This document shows positions 24,583 to 33,000 of a stretch of 64,000 bases of DNA, piece by piece. Positions within the stretch are counted from its first letter, which is position 1. Each line of letters begins with the position of its first letter. The notes under the pieces were generated by a model. It was not told the origin of the DNA. It was given only the letters and a program-made list of their open reading frames with translations, and did not search any database. The DNA lies in contig NZ_FNVS01000017.1 of assembly GCF_900108035.1 (NCBI RefSeq), positions 24,510 to 88,509 on the forward strand, written 5' to 3'. Origin of the DNA: Parabacteroides chinchillae (GTDB taxonomy: Bacteria; Bacteroidota; Bacteroidia; Bacteroidales; Tannerellaceae). Position numbers and translations under genes: made by a program.

Positions 24583-25209
24583 CTAATCTAAATAGACCGT
24601 TTGCGAAGGATTTTTATAGTAACCGAACATCTGTTTTATTTGTTCGGGAAGTACTCGCTCGAGAGATAATGGAGGAAGTTGGTCTAATTTGAAAAAGCCT
24701 TTTCCCAGAATATCAAAGGTTTCGTTGAATGTCCCCCCGGTTATCCTGCAAAGAATAAAGAATTTGTACACGTAAAACGGAATAGCAGGGTGAGGATGTT
24801 TGCTCATATCCATGACGGCTAATAGCCGGACAGCTTCTGCGTCGAATCCGGTTTCTTCCTTTACTTCTTTTATGGCAACCTCTTTAGGTGAGAATCCTAC
24901 ATCCGACCAACCGCCGGGAAGAGACCAAAGTCCGTCGGCTTTCTCGCGCACAAGCAGTATTTCGTCTTTTTCGTTGAATATAACAGCGCGAATATCAGCC
25001 TTAGGTGTGGTATATTCTTTTAAGGGATGATAGCATGCATGCACAGTTTCGTTATCTATTCCGGCAGAAAGGGCGGTTATTTTATCACTGATTTGTATCA
25101 GTTCTTCATACCGCTCGATGTCATATTCGTTATCCGAATAGGTAAGTCCGTTTTGGGCTAAAGCCCGGATGCGTTGGGAAAAAAGTATCAGTTCTTTTTC
25201 TTTTTCCAT
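24583..25209 (-). CDS. NUDIX hydrolase with N-terminal NUDIX_N domain
   Basis: 208 residues. N-terminal helical domain (RIRALAQNGLTYSDNEYDIE, about 13-32) as in ADP-ribose/UDP-X type NUDIX enzymes, then the NUDIX core with the box GWSDVGFSPKEVAIKEVKEE (ending TG), where Glu residues bind Mg2+. It cleaves a nucleoside diphosphate linked to another group; the exact substrate is unknown. It starts 13 bases after the DUF4153 stop and is probably co-transcribed with it. Confidence 0.88.
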   Translation of the reverse strand: MEKEKELILFSQRIRALAQNGLTYSDNEYDIERYEELIQISDKITALSAGIDNETVHACYHPLKEYTTPKADIRAVIFNEKDEILLVREKADGLWSLPGGWSDVGFSPKEVAIKEVKEETGFDAEAVRLLAVMDMSKHPHPAIPFYVYKFFILCRITGGTFNETFDILGKGFFKLDQLPPLSLERVLPEQIKQMFGYYKNPSQTVYLD

Positions 25210-25221
25210 AAAGATGAAAAT

Positions 25222-26682
25222 TTAACGTTGTAAATAATATGCAGGATCGATATAAGAAACATGATAAATGGAGTCGCGTGTCAGGGATATGCGGCCGATT
25301 ACTAATTTGATTGAATCCAGGTCTAGTTCAAAAATTTTAGAATTAGCACTGTCTGGTATCGTATCGGTTGCTGTAAGGCCTATTTTATACATTTGATGGA
25401 GTAAAAAAGTGTCTATTTGTTCTTTGAACAGCAGGTTTTTGTTCCCCTGGTACACATAAAATGTATCATAAGCCTGATCTGTCCAAATTCCATCGGTCAT
25501 GTCGGTACCTACAAGTTGTATGGTTTTATAGTCTTTTATCTCTATTGCGTTGTTATTGTTTAAATCGATGTAAGACGGATAAACATATTTTTCCTTAGAC
25601 TGTGTATTACCTCTTGCAGACTGTGAAATACGTTCGATATCGGATGCGGTTATTCCTGGTATATAGGTGACGGACGATAAAAGTATTACTGCCAGGCATG
25701 CGATGTATAAATAATGTGCTGTACGTTTGAATATGAACATGATGGCTGTTCCGGTTAGGATTAACCCTGTTACGACCAGATATACGCGTGGTTCAGTGTA
25801 ACCATATTCGTTGATGCGGTATAAAGATCCGACCCAATACATGATTAGTGCCGGAAAAACAGCCAGGCTGGCATGACGATAGAACCATTCGTAATGACGT
25901 TTTTCCAGAAATTCCTGACATCCTTTTAACATAAAAGTAGCCGAAGTAAAACTGACTACAATATAAGCTACTGCTCCTTTGGGTAGCGACCATAGGACGG
26001 TTATCTTAATAAAATAAAGATATAATATGACAGCATATATCAATAGGGCGGGAGAAAGGACATAGTTCATCAGTACATTAAAAGTTTTGTTGCCAGCATA
26101 GTTTACATTCTCTTTTCTTTGGTTGAACATGAGAAATAGCAAAGGCATTATGCCGAGATAAAAAAAGCAGGAAGAGTAAGAAATATAATCATATTCGTGG
26201 CCTTCCCATATTTCAAAAATATAACTGATGGAATAATAGATGGAAAGCGATAATAGCCACGCAATGGATGCTAATACGGCGGCTGAAAGTAAAGCTCCTA
26301 TATAATGAATCCCTATTTGCATAAATGCATTGTTGTCTTTCTTCCAGCATCCAGCCAAATAGGCTAGTTGGATAGCAATAAGGCTGACCAGATAGGTTGG
26401 ATAATGTCTGGAGATGTCTATGAACAGGAATGGCAGGAAAGACAGTGCTGATAGGTAATAGAGCCAACGTCGTTTTTGCCATGTTAGTTGGTTGAGGATG
26501 TAGGTAAATAAGAAGATAACCGGAAAATAGAGTAGCGCCATTTCTGTATTTTGGCCTTTATAATTATGATGGTAGCATCCGATTATAAAGAACAGAATGG
26601 AAAGGAATACTTCCATCGGATTACCTTTTACAGCTTCTTGCAGGCGGGCAATGAATATTTCAATTCTTTTTTTCATGTGCAT
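25222..26682 (-). CDS. DUF4153-family polytopic membrane protein
   Basis: 486 residues. About 11-12 hydrophobic helices (from about 25 to 340: FLSILFFIIGCY, LLYFPVIFLFTYIL, LAVFPALIMYWVGSLYRI and others) followed by a soluble C-terminal domain of about 130 residues with YVYPSYIDLNNNNAIEIKDY. The layout and the WVGSLYRINEYGYTEPRVY motif fit DUF4153. Function unknown. The start is either the Met at 26682 or the one two codons later. Operon with the NUDIX gene. Confidence 0.75.
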   Translation of the reverse strand: MHMKKRIEIFIARLQEAVKGNPMEVFLSILFFIIGCYHHNYKGQNTEMALLYFPVIFLFTYILNQLTWQKRRWLYYLSALSFLPFLFIDISRHYPTYLVSLIAIQLAYLAGCWKKDNNAFMQIGIHYIGALLSAAVLASIAWLLSLSIYYSISYIFEIWEGHEYDYISYSSCFFYLGIMPLLFLMFNQRKENVNYAGNKTFNVLMNYVLSPALLIYAVILYLYFIKITVLWSLPKGAVAYIVVSFTSATFMLKGCQEFLEKRHYEWFYRHASLAVFPALIMYWVGSLYRINEYGYTEPRVYLVVTGLILTGTAIMFIFKRTAHYLYIACLAVILLSSVTYIPGITASDIERISQSARGNTQSKEKYVYPSYIDLNNNNAIEIKDYKTIQLVGTDMTDGIWTDQAYDTFYVYQGNKNLLFKEQIDTFLLHQMYKIGLTATDTIPDSANSKIFELDLDSIKLVIGRISLTRDSIYHVSYIDPAYYLQR

Positions 26683-26839
26683 AATTAAGTTATATGTTTA
26701 GAACGTATAAAGATAGGAGATATTATTCTCCTTACAGCGGGCTTCAGTCAAAATAGAAATTAAATAATCTCTATTTGGTATAAACTAAAATTCTAGTGGC
26801 TTGTTTTATTATAAAATAATTTCATTAAAACGAACCATT

Positions 26840-27325
26840 ATGATTTTAAGTAGAAAACTATCAGATGCTCTGAATGAGCAAATAAATGCAGAAATGTGGT
26901 CGGCTAACCTGTACATGTCTATGTATGCGCATTTTCTGGTCCTTGGACTCGACGGATGTGCTCATTGGATGCGTAAACAGTCTGAAGAAGAAACAGAACA
27001 TGCTTATCGTATGATTGATTATTCGGTACAGCGTGGCGGACAGGTAAATATCAGTCCGGTTAATTCGGTTCCTACAGCTTGGGGAAGTCCGCTTGAAATT
27101 TTTGAACACATATATAAACACGAAACCTATATTTCTGAACTTATAGATAAACTGGTTGATGTTGCTTCTGCGGAAAAAGATAAGGCGACACAGGATTTTT
27201 TGTGGGGATTTGTCCGTGAACAAGTGGAAGAAGAAGCAACAGCTAAAAATATCGTTGAAAAATTAAAATCGTATGGCGAACACCATATTGCCATTTTAGA
27301 TCATCAGTTGTGTAAAAGAAGCTAA
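26840..27325 (+). CDS. ftnA: Ferritin (first of two)
   Basis: 161 residues from ATG 26840. Non-haem ferritin: Glu18, Tyr25, Glu51 and His54 (AEMWSANLYMSMY, EEETEHAYRMIDY) form the ferroxidase centre, with the later EQVEEEATA helix. It stores iron as ferric mineral in a 24-mer and limits iron-driven oxidative damage. The upstream region holds the inverted repeats AGGAGA/TCTCCT (26715-26732) and AAATAGA/TCTATTT (26751-26776), possible operators, but no exact -7 box. The next gene is a close paralogue. Confidence 0.95.
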   Translation: MILSRKLSDALNEQINAEMWSANLYMSMYAHFLVLGLDGCAHWMRKQSEEETEHAYRMIDYSVQRGGQVNISPVNSVPTAWGSPLEIFEHIYKHETYISELIDKLVDVASAEKDKATQDFLWGFVREQVEEEATAKNIVEKLKSYGEHHIAILDHQLCKRS

Positions 27326-27378
27326 GAAAAAACAAAGAATTAGAGGTTGAAAGTATAGCTTAAAATTAAATAAATACT

Positions 27379-27386
27379 TATTTTTG
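27379..27386 (+). promoter_or_regulatory. -7 box for second ferritin gene
   Basis: TATTTTTG, exact TAnnTTTG match, 54 bases before the ATG at 27441. The region is A+T-rich, so chance is possible. Confidence 0.4.
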
Positions 27387-27440
27387 CAATAAACATTTCA
27401 CAATCATTGTGTCAAATTAATATTGAAAGGGTATAATGCT

Positions 27441-27923
27441 ATGATTTTAAGTAAAAAACTAACGGAAGCATTCAACGTTCAAGTGAATGCAGAAATGTGG
27501 TCGTCTAACCTCTATTTGTCGATGTCAGTGTATTTTCAGAAAGAAGGTCTGAATGGTTTTGCTCATTGGATGCGTAAGCAAGCCGATGAAGAAATGGAGC
27601 ATGCCCACAAAATGATCGATTTCGCAATAGACCGGGGTGGTGATATTACAATCGGTCAGATAAATGTTGTCCCGTCTGCATGGGGCAATCCATTGGAAGT
27701 TTTTGAACATGTCTATAAACATGAAATACATGTTTCTGAAATGATCGATAAAATGATGGATATAGCAGAAGCCGAAAAAGACCATGCAGTTAGAGATTTC
27801 TTGTTTGGTTTTGTGCGTGAACAGGTGGAAGAAGAATCGACGGCTAAGTCTATTGTTGATGAATTGAAACATTATGGCGAATGTCATTTTGGAATAATGG
27901 ATCATAAACTAGGAAAGAGATAA
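27441..27923 (+). CDS. Ferritin (second of two)
   Basis: 160 residues, clearly paralogous to the gene just upstream (both begin MILSRKL/MILSKKL and share AEMWS-NLY, AHWMRKQ, EQVEEE). Ferroxidase residues Glu18, Tyr25, Glu51, His54 are kept, so both copies should be catalytic. Differences lie mostly in the loop regions and C-terminus. Separated by 115 bases with its own possible promoter, then a strong terminator at 27970-28000. A recent-looking tandem duplication, perhaps allowing mixed 24-mers. Confidence 0.94.
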   Translation: MILSKKLTEAFNVQVNAEMWSSNLYLSMSVYFQKEGLNGFAHWMRKQADEEMEHAHKMIDFAIDRGGDITIGQINVVPSAWGNPLEVFEHVYKHEIHVSEMIDKMMDIAEAEKDHAVRDFLFGFVREQVEEESTAKSIVDELKHYGECHFGIMDHKLGKR

Positions 27924-27969
27924 TGTGAAATTTGTATATTTGAAACAATTTGTTGTATATTCTGTTCAA

Positions 27970-28000
27970 GAAAGGTTGCATATTATATGCAACCTTTCTT
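27970..28000 (+). terminator. Terminator after ferritin genes
   Basis: GAAAGGTTGCATA pairs perfectly with TATGCAACCTTTC (3-base loop), followed by TTATTTG. Confidence 0.8.
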
Positions 28001-28058
28001 ATTTGTGTTAAATTGATACTTTTTTAGTTTGAAAATATATTAAATGAAATTTATTTTC

Positions 28059-28066
28059 TAGATTTG
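28059..28066 (+). promoter_or_regulatory. -7 box for histidine kinase gene
   Basis: TAGATTTG, exact match. It covers a possible TTG start at 28064 and so supports the ATG at 28115. Confidence 0.5.
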
Positions 28067-28114
28067 TCTGTCTTGAATATCAAAAGAATTTCAGAAAACT
28101 ATATACTGGTATAT

Positions 28115-29788
28115 ATGGCCTCAGTATCTAATATCAAACAAATTATTTCGGAAGTAATAGCTTTGCTTTTCAATTCAGAGGAAAAAGATGCCATAGAAAA
28201 AGCAATGAAAATACTTATTGACTTTTTTAATGCTGATTGGGTTTATGTCGCAACTTTTGATACTGAATATAAAGTAGCTGATTTTTTGTATGAGGTTACA
28301 AGTACCTGGGTCGATACTTCCAAAGAAGATTCATCTGTTTTGTCTTATGAAACAATACCATGGATGATTGATACTCTTATTTCCGGAAACGATATTGTAC
28401 TTCACGATATTAAAGATCTGCCCGAAGAAGCACATATAGACCGGAAATTATTTCAAAAGCAAGGATTATTGTCTATGTTGGTGTTGCCGCTTTCTTTTCA
28501 TGGAAAAATCAGAGGCTTTCTTGGTTTTGATGCTATTCGTGTCCGCCGCCAATGGACATTGTCAGAGATAGAAAATGTTCGTATTATCTCGAATATATTC
28601 TCTATTATTATAGAACGTCAGAATGTCCTGGAGAATATTCAAGATTCCCGGAAACGTTTATTACAAAGTAATATGCGTTTTCAGATGATATTTTCTAACT
28701 TGCCTGTTGGAGTAGAATTATATGATACGGATGGATTCCTGATTGATGTAAATGAGGCAGATGCCCGGATTTTTGGGAGTCGCCGGGAATGTTTGTTGGG
28801 AATTAATTTATTTGAGAACCCGAATCTTCCTGTAAATGTTGCCGGTTGCTTAAGACGATATGAAAATTTTGATTTGCCTGTTACTTTTCATTTCGATAAG
28901 ATTGGTAATTATTATTGCAGTACTATTACAGACCGTGTTAAGTATCTTCAGATAAGAGGGTTGATTTTGCATGATGAAGAATTGGGGAAGATTGGCTATT
29001 TGCTTATTATCAGTGATAATACAGAGAACCGCCTGAAAATGGAGATGGAAGAGAAACTGAGAAAAGCGGAAGAAGAGAAACAGAAGGCAGAGCTTGAGAT
29101 GGAGAAAATACGGGAAGCGGATAAGTTGAAATCGGCTTTTCTGGCTAACATGAGTCATGAAATCCGTACCCCGCTTAATGCTATAGTTGGTTTTTCCGGA
29201 ATTATGGCAGAAATGGAAACTGTTGAAGAACGTCGTTACTTTCAGGATATAATCAATAAAAATAACGAGTTGTTACTTCAGCTGATATCTGATATTCTTG
29301 ATTTTTCGAAAATAGAAGCCGGTGTCTTGAAATATCAGAAAAAAAGTATAAATCTAAAACACATATGCCAGGGAATAGCTAATATATACATGGCATCGGA
29401 GTTTACCCATTTGCGTTTTGTTTTTGATAAAGATGCCCATCCTGATTTATTGCTCCATACAGATGAACAGAGAATCCGGCAGATTATTATAAACCTTATT
29501 TCGAATGCGTATAAATTTACAGATAAAGGGCAAATTGTATTATCTTATAAGCTTGTGGGAGAATTTGTTCAGATTTCTGTTACAGATACAGGTATAGGTA
29601 TTCCTCCGGAATATCACGATAGTATATTTGAGCGATTTGTGAAAATAGATAATTTTAGCCAGGGAACAGGTTTAGGTCTTCCTATTTGTAAAACAATTGT
29701 AGAAGCTTTGGGTGGAAAAATAGGGCTTGAGTCGGAGTTGGGAAAAGGTTCCATTTTCTGGTTTACACTTCCTTTGTTTTCGTATTGA
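28115..29788 (+). CDS. GAF/PAS sensor histidine kinase
   Basis: 557 residues from ATG 28115. Order: GAF domain (about 10-165, ending VLPLSFHGKIRGFLGFDAIR), PAS domain (about 190-310, IFSNLPVGVELYDTDGFLID), a charged coiled-coil linker (about 311-335), HisKA with phospho-acceptor His348 in ANMSHEIRTPLN, and HATPase with N box (LISNAYKFTDKG), G1 (DTGIGIP) and G2 (GTGLGLPI). No membrane helix, so it senses a cytosolic signal. There is no receiver domain and no response-regulator gene beside it: an orphan kinase. The start was chosen from the promoter position. Confidence 0.9.
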   Translation: MASVSNIKQIISEVIALLFNSEEKDAIEKAMKILIDFFNADWVYVATFDTEYKVADFLYEVTSTWVDTSKEDSSVLSYETIPWMIDTLISGNDIVLHDIKDLPEEAHIDRKLFQKQGLLSMLVLPLSFHGKIRGFLGFDAIRVRRQWTLSEIENVRIISNIFSIIIERQNVLENIQDSRKRLLQSNMRFQMIFSNLPVGVELYDTDGFLIDVNEADARIFGSRRECLLGINLFENPNLPVNVAGCLRRYENFDLPVTFHFDKIGNYYCSTITDRVKYLQIRGLILHDEELGKIGYLLIISDNTENRLKMEMEEKLRKAEEEKQKAELEMEKIREADKLKSAFLANMSHEIRTPLNAIVGFSGIMAEMETVEERRYFQDIINKNNELLLQLISDILDFSKIEAGVLKYQKKSINLKHICQGIANIYMASEFTHLRFVFDKDAHPDLLLHTDEQRIRQIIINLISNAYKFTDKGQIVLSYKLVGEFVQISVTDTGIGIPPEYHDSIFERFVKIDNFSQGTGLGLPICKTIVEALGGKIGLESELGKGSIFWFTLPLFSY

Positions 29789-29810
29789 CTGTAAGGAGAT
29801 AAATATTTCC

Positions 29811-29818
29811 TATATTTG
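29811..29818 (+). promoter_or_regulatory. -7 box for M64-M23 operon
   Basis: TATATTTG, exact match, 36 bases before the ATG at 29854. Confidence 0.6.
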
Positions 29819-29853
29819 TATGCATAATTAAAAGCCAATGAAAACTACTTGTT

Positions 29854-31137
29854 ATGAAAACACGACTTTCTTTTCTTTTGTTCTTTTTGGTTTGTGGCCT
29901 GGCATGTATGGCACAAAATGAATTTGATACTTATTTCCTTCCCAAAAGTCTGCGGATAGATTTTGCTCTTAGTGGAAATGCCAAATCTCAGTCGGCTGCA
30001 ATTCAACAGTTTCGGGAAGAACCCGTTTGGGGAGGACCTCGGAAAAATTTGATAGATAAGTTTAATTATGGCGGATATTATGTGAATATATATAACAAGG
30101 CCGATAATCGACTGATTTATTCTCGTGGTTTTAATACGTTGTTTGAGGAATGGCGTACTACGGAACAGGCTGATAAAGAAACACAGTCATGGACAAATAG
30201 TATTTCTGTTCCATATCCGAAAGCTCCGGTTTTGATTGAAATTACTGCCCGGGATAAGAAAGATATGAAATTTCATCCATTATTGAAAACAGGAATGGAT
30301 CCTTCCAGTATTTTTATTGATCGTGGAAAACTGAAGGATAATAACATTACTCGAGTTCAGTATAAAGGAAATCCGGCAGAAAAAGTAGATATGGTCTTTT
30401 TGGCTGAAGGTTATACAAAAAACGAACAAGATAAGTTTATTGCAGATGTTAAGCGTTTTGCCGAATCGTTATTTAAAACCGCCCCTTATGATAAGTATAG
30501 GGATGATTTTAACGTTTGGGCGGTTGGGTTAATTTCGGAAGACTCCGGTACGGATATCTCGGGTCAAGGCGTTTTTAAGAACACGGCACTTAACTCGGGT
30601 TATTATACGTTCGGAATAGACCGGTATTTGACAACGCCTGATATGAAATCTATTCGTGATGCCGTTTGGAACGTACCCTGTGATGCTATTTTTATTCTTG
30701 TGAATGCAGATACGTATGGTGGCGGAGGTATGTATAATTTTTATGCAATGGGTACGGCGGATAATGTAAAAACCCAAGTTGTGTTTGTTCATGAATTCGG
30801 ACATAGTTTTGCAGGATTGGCAGATGAATATTTCGCATCTTCTGTTGCTTATGTAGATTTTTATAATCTGAAATATGAACCGTGGGAACCCAATATAACA
30901 ACATTAGTGAATTTCGAAACTAAGTGGAAAGATTTGCTGCCGGATAATACTCCGGTTCCAACGCCATTGGATGATGAAAATAAAGATAGAATAGGGGTGT
31001 TTGAAGGCGGGGGCTATATTGCTAAAGGTATTTATCGTCCTATGGATCATTGTATGATGCGGGATTATGCACCATTCTGTCCGGCTTGTAGCCGGGCTAT
31101 TGTGCAGATGATAAATTTCCTGACCGATAAAAAGTAA
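29854..31137 (+). CDS. Secreted M64-family (IgA peptidase-type) metallopeptidase
   Basis: 427 residues: signal peptide (1 to about 20, CGLACMAQ), a beta-rich M64 N-terminal domain (about 22-150) and the catalytic domain starting VDMVFLAEGYTKNEQDKF. Zinc site H313-E314-F-G-H317 followed by S-F-A-G-L-A-D-E-Y (Asp324 as the M64 third ligand). The family was named for an IgA-cleaving enzyme of Clostridium ramosum; most Bacteroidota members are untested. C-terminal PMDHCMMRDYAPFCPACSRA has a Cys cluster. The M23 gene follows after 42 bases, probably in one operon. Confidence 0.9.
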   Translation: MKTRLSFLLFFLVCGLACMAQNEFDTYFLPKSLRIDFALSGNAKSQSAAIQQFREEPVWGGPRKNLIDKFNYGGYYVNIYNKADNRLIYSRGFNTLFEEWRTTEQADKETQSWTNSISVPYPKAPVLIEITARDKKDMKFHPLLKTGMDPSSIFIDRGKLKDNNITRVQYKGNPAEKVDMVFLAEGYTKNEQDKFIADVKRFAESLFKTAPYDKYRDDFNVWAVGLISEDSGTDISGQGVFKNTALNSGYYTFGIDRYLTTPDMKSIRDAVWNVPCDAIFILVNADTYGGGGMYNFYAMGTADNVKTQVVFVHEFGHSFAGLADEYFASSVAYVDFYNLKYEPWEPNITTLVNFETKWKDLLPDNTPVPTPLDDENKDRIGVFEGGGYIAKGIYRPMDHCMMRDYAPFCPACSRAIVQMINFLTDKK

Positions 31138-31179
31138 AGATATTTTCCGTATGTTTGTCCGATATAACGACAAGATATT

Positions 31180-32865
31180 ATGCAAGTACATCATATTATA
31201 GCAGGCATTTGTCTGACTTCTTTTATTGTAACTTTACCTCTTACAGCGCAGGAATATCAAGCACCTTTTGATTTTCCGATCCTATTGAGCGGAAATTTCG
31301 GAGAATTAAGAAATAATCATTTTCATTCGGGGATAGATTTTAAGACACAGGGTGTTGAAGGTAAGCCTGTGCATGCTGTAGAGGAAGGATATGTTTCCCG
31401 CATTTCGGTTAGTCCCTGGGGATATGGGAACGGACTTTACTTGACTCATCCAGATGGAACAACTACGGTCTATGGGCATTTGAATAAATTTTCTAAAAAG
31501 ATTGCCGACTATGTGAAAGAGCAGCAATATCAAAAAGAGAGTTTTAATGTGGACTTGAGTCTTACCCCTGATATTTTCCCGGTGAAAAAAGGTGAAATAG
31601 TAGCTTTGAGTGGTAATACGGGAAGCTCGGGAGGACCTCATCTGCATTTTGAAGTACGAGATACGGAAACGGAAGAAGTGCTTGACCCGATTGACTATTT
31701 CAGGGATAAAATCACAGATACACGGGCGCCCAAAATACAAGGTGTTATGATTTATCCTATATCAGGGCAAGGTGTTGTGAATGGCAGTAGCAAGAAACAG
31801 GAGTTGAAACTTATTACTTCTAAAGATGGAAAACAGGCTGTTACAGGAAAGTTGGAAGCGTGGGGTGATGTCGGGCTGGCTGTTAAAGCATATGATTATA
31901 TGGATAACACTTCCAATATTTATGGAGTGAAAGAAATTACTTTATTGGCAGACAGCCAGGTTTTGTTTCATAGTAACCTGGATCGTTATGCATTTGATGA
32001 AACCCGTTATCTGAATAGTTTTACGGATTATGAGGCCTGGAAAAACAAACGTTCATTTTATATGAAAAGTTTTATAGAACCGGGTAATCGTTTGCGGTTT
32101 ATGGAAGGAATAAACCGGGGTATACTTTCTGTGGACGAACCGAAAACTTATCATTTAATTTATAGGTTGTCCGATACATTTGGTAATACGACTCAACTTT
32201 CCATATGGATTGAAGGAAAACAACAAGCTATACCGGAACCGGATACTTCCGGTGTAGAGTTTTTCCATTGGGGAAGCGATAATAAGTTTGGTGCTAAAGG
32301 TATACGGCTTACTATTCTACGTGGCAGTTTATATGACGACGTGTTGTTCAGATATGAGGTGAAAGAAGATGAATCTGCATTGTCTGCAATCCACGTTTTG
32401 CATAATCAGCCGGTTCCATTGCATAAATCAGCACAGTTGTCTCTGCGTTTGCAACATGACACTTTGGAAAATAAGCAACAATATGGGGTGGTACGTGTAC
32501 AGAATGGACGTGCATCCTGGATGGGCGGAGTTTACAGGAATGGTTGGATAGATGCTGACATTAAAGAATTGGGGAGTTATATGATCAAGCAAGATATAAA
32601 AGCTCCGGTTATCACGCCTCTGAATCCGGCAACCTGGGTAAACAAACGAAGCATTGCTTTCCGGCTGTCGGACGATTTAAGCGGTGTGCAAACATATAAA
32701 GGAACTGTAGACGGGCAATTTGTATTATTTGAAATGAATAATAAATCTGTAATTACTTATCGCTTTGATAAAGAAAGGTTGAAACCCGGCAAACATGACC
32801 TTGAACTTGTTGTGACAGATGCTTGTGGCAACCAATCTGTTTATAACCACACGTTTAATTGGTAG
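31180..32865 (+). CDS. Exported M23 (LytM/LysM-endopeptidase type) peptidase
   Basis: 561 residues. Signal peptide (1-24, TLPLTAQ), then the M23 domain directly at the N-terminus: HFHSGIDFK (His and Asp zinc ligands) and GGPHLHFEVRD (H-x-H). All zinc ligands are kept, so it should cleave peptidoglycan cross-bridges or other peptides. The remaining 400 residues are beta-rich with Ig-like repeats (about 170-330 and 455-561), resembling surface-binding modules; no membrane anchor or C-terminal sorting signal is obvious. Operon partner of the M64 gene. Confidence 0.88.
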   Translation: MQVHHIIAGICLTSFIVTLPLTAQEYQAPFDFPILLSGNFGELRNNHFHSGIDFKTQGVEGKPVHAVEEGYVSRISVSPWGYGNGLYLTHPDGTTTVYGHLNKFSKKIADYVKEQQYQKESFNVDLSLTPDIFPVKKGEIVALSGNTGSSGGPHLHFEVRDTETEEVLDPIDYFRDKITDTRAPKIQGVMIYPISGQGVVNGSSKKQELKLITSKDGKQAVTGKLEAWGDVGLAVKAYDYMDNTSNIYGVKEITLLADSQVLFHSNLDRYAFDETRYLNSFTDYEAWKNKRSFYMKSFIEPGNRLRFMEGINRGILSVDEPKTYHLIYRLSDTFGNTTQLSIWIEGKQQAIPEPDTSGVEFFHWGSDNKFGAKGIRLTILRGSLYDDVLFRYEVKEDESALSAIHVLHNQPVPLHKSAQLSLRLQHDTLENKQQYGVVRVQNGRASWMGGVYRNGWIDADIKELGSYMIKQDIKAPVITPLNPATWVNKRSIAFRLSDDLSGVQTYKGTVDGQFVLFEMNNKSVITYRFDKERLKPGKHDLELVVTDACGNQSVYNHTFNW

Positions 32866-32944
32866 ATAAGATACTGGCTTGAATTTGAAACCATTTTAAC
32901 GTCGAAAATCATAGTTGAAAGATTTGTTTAAATCAATTAATTCG

Positions 32945-32952
32945 TATATTTG
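32945..32952 (+). promoter_or_regulatory. -7 box for phosphoglucomutase gene
   Basis: TATATTTG, exact match; longer in-frame starts (32974) leave little leader, while ATG 33001 gives a normal one. Confidence 0.6.
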
Positions 32953-33000
32953 TTTTCTTTATAATAGAGTAATTTGTTCAACAACAAACACAATATAAAC

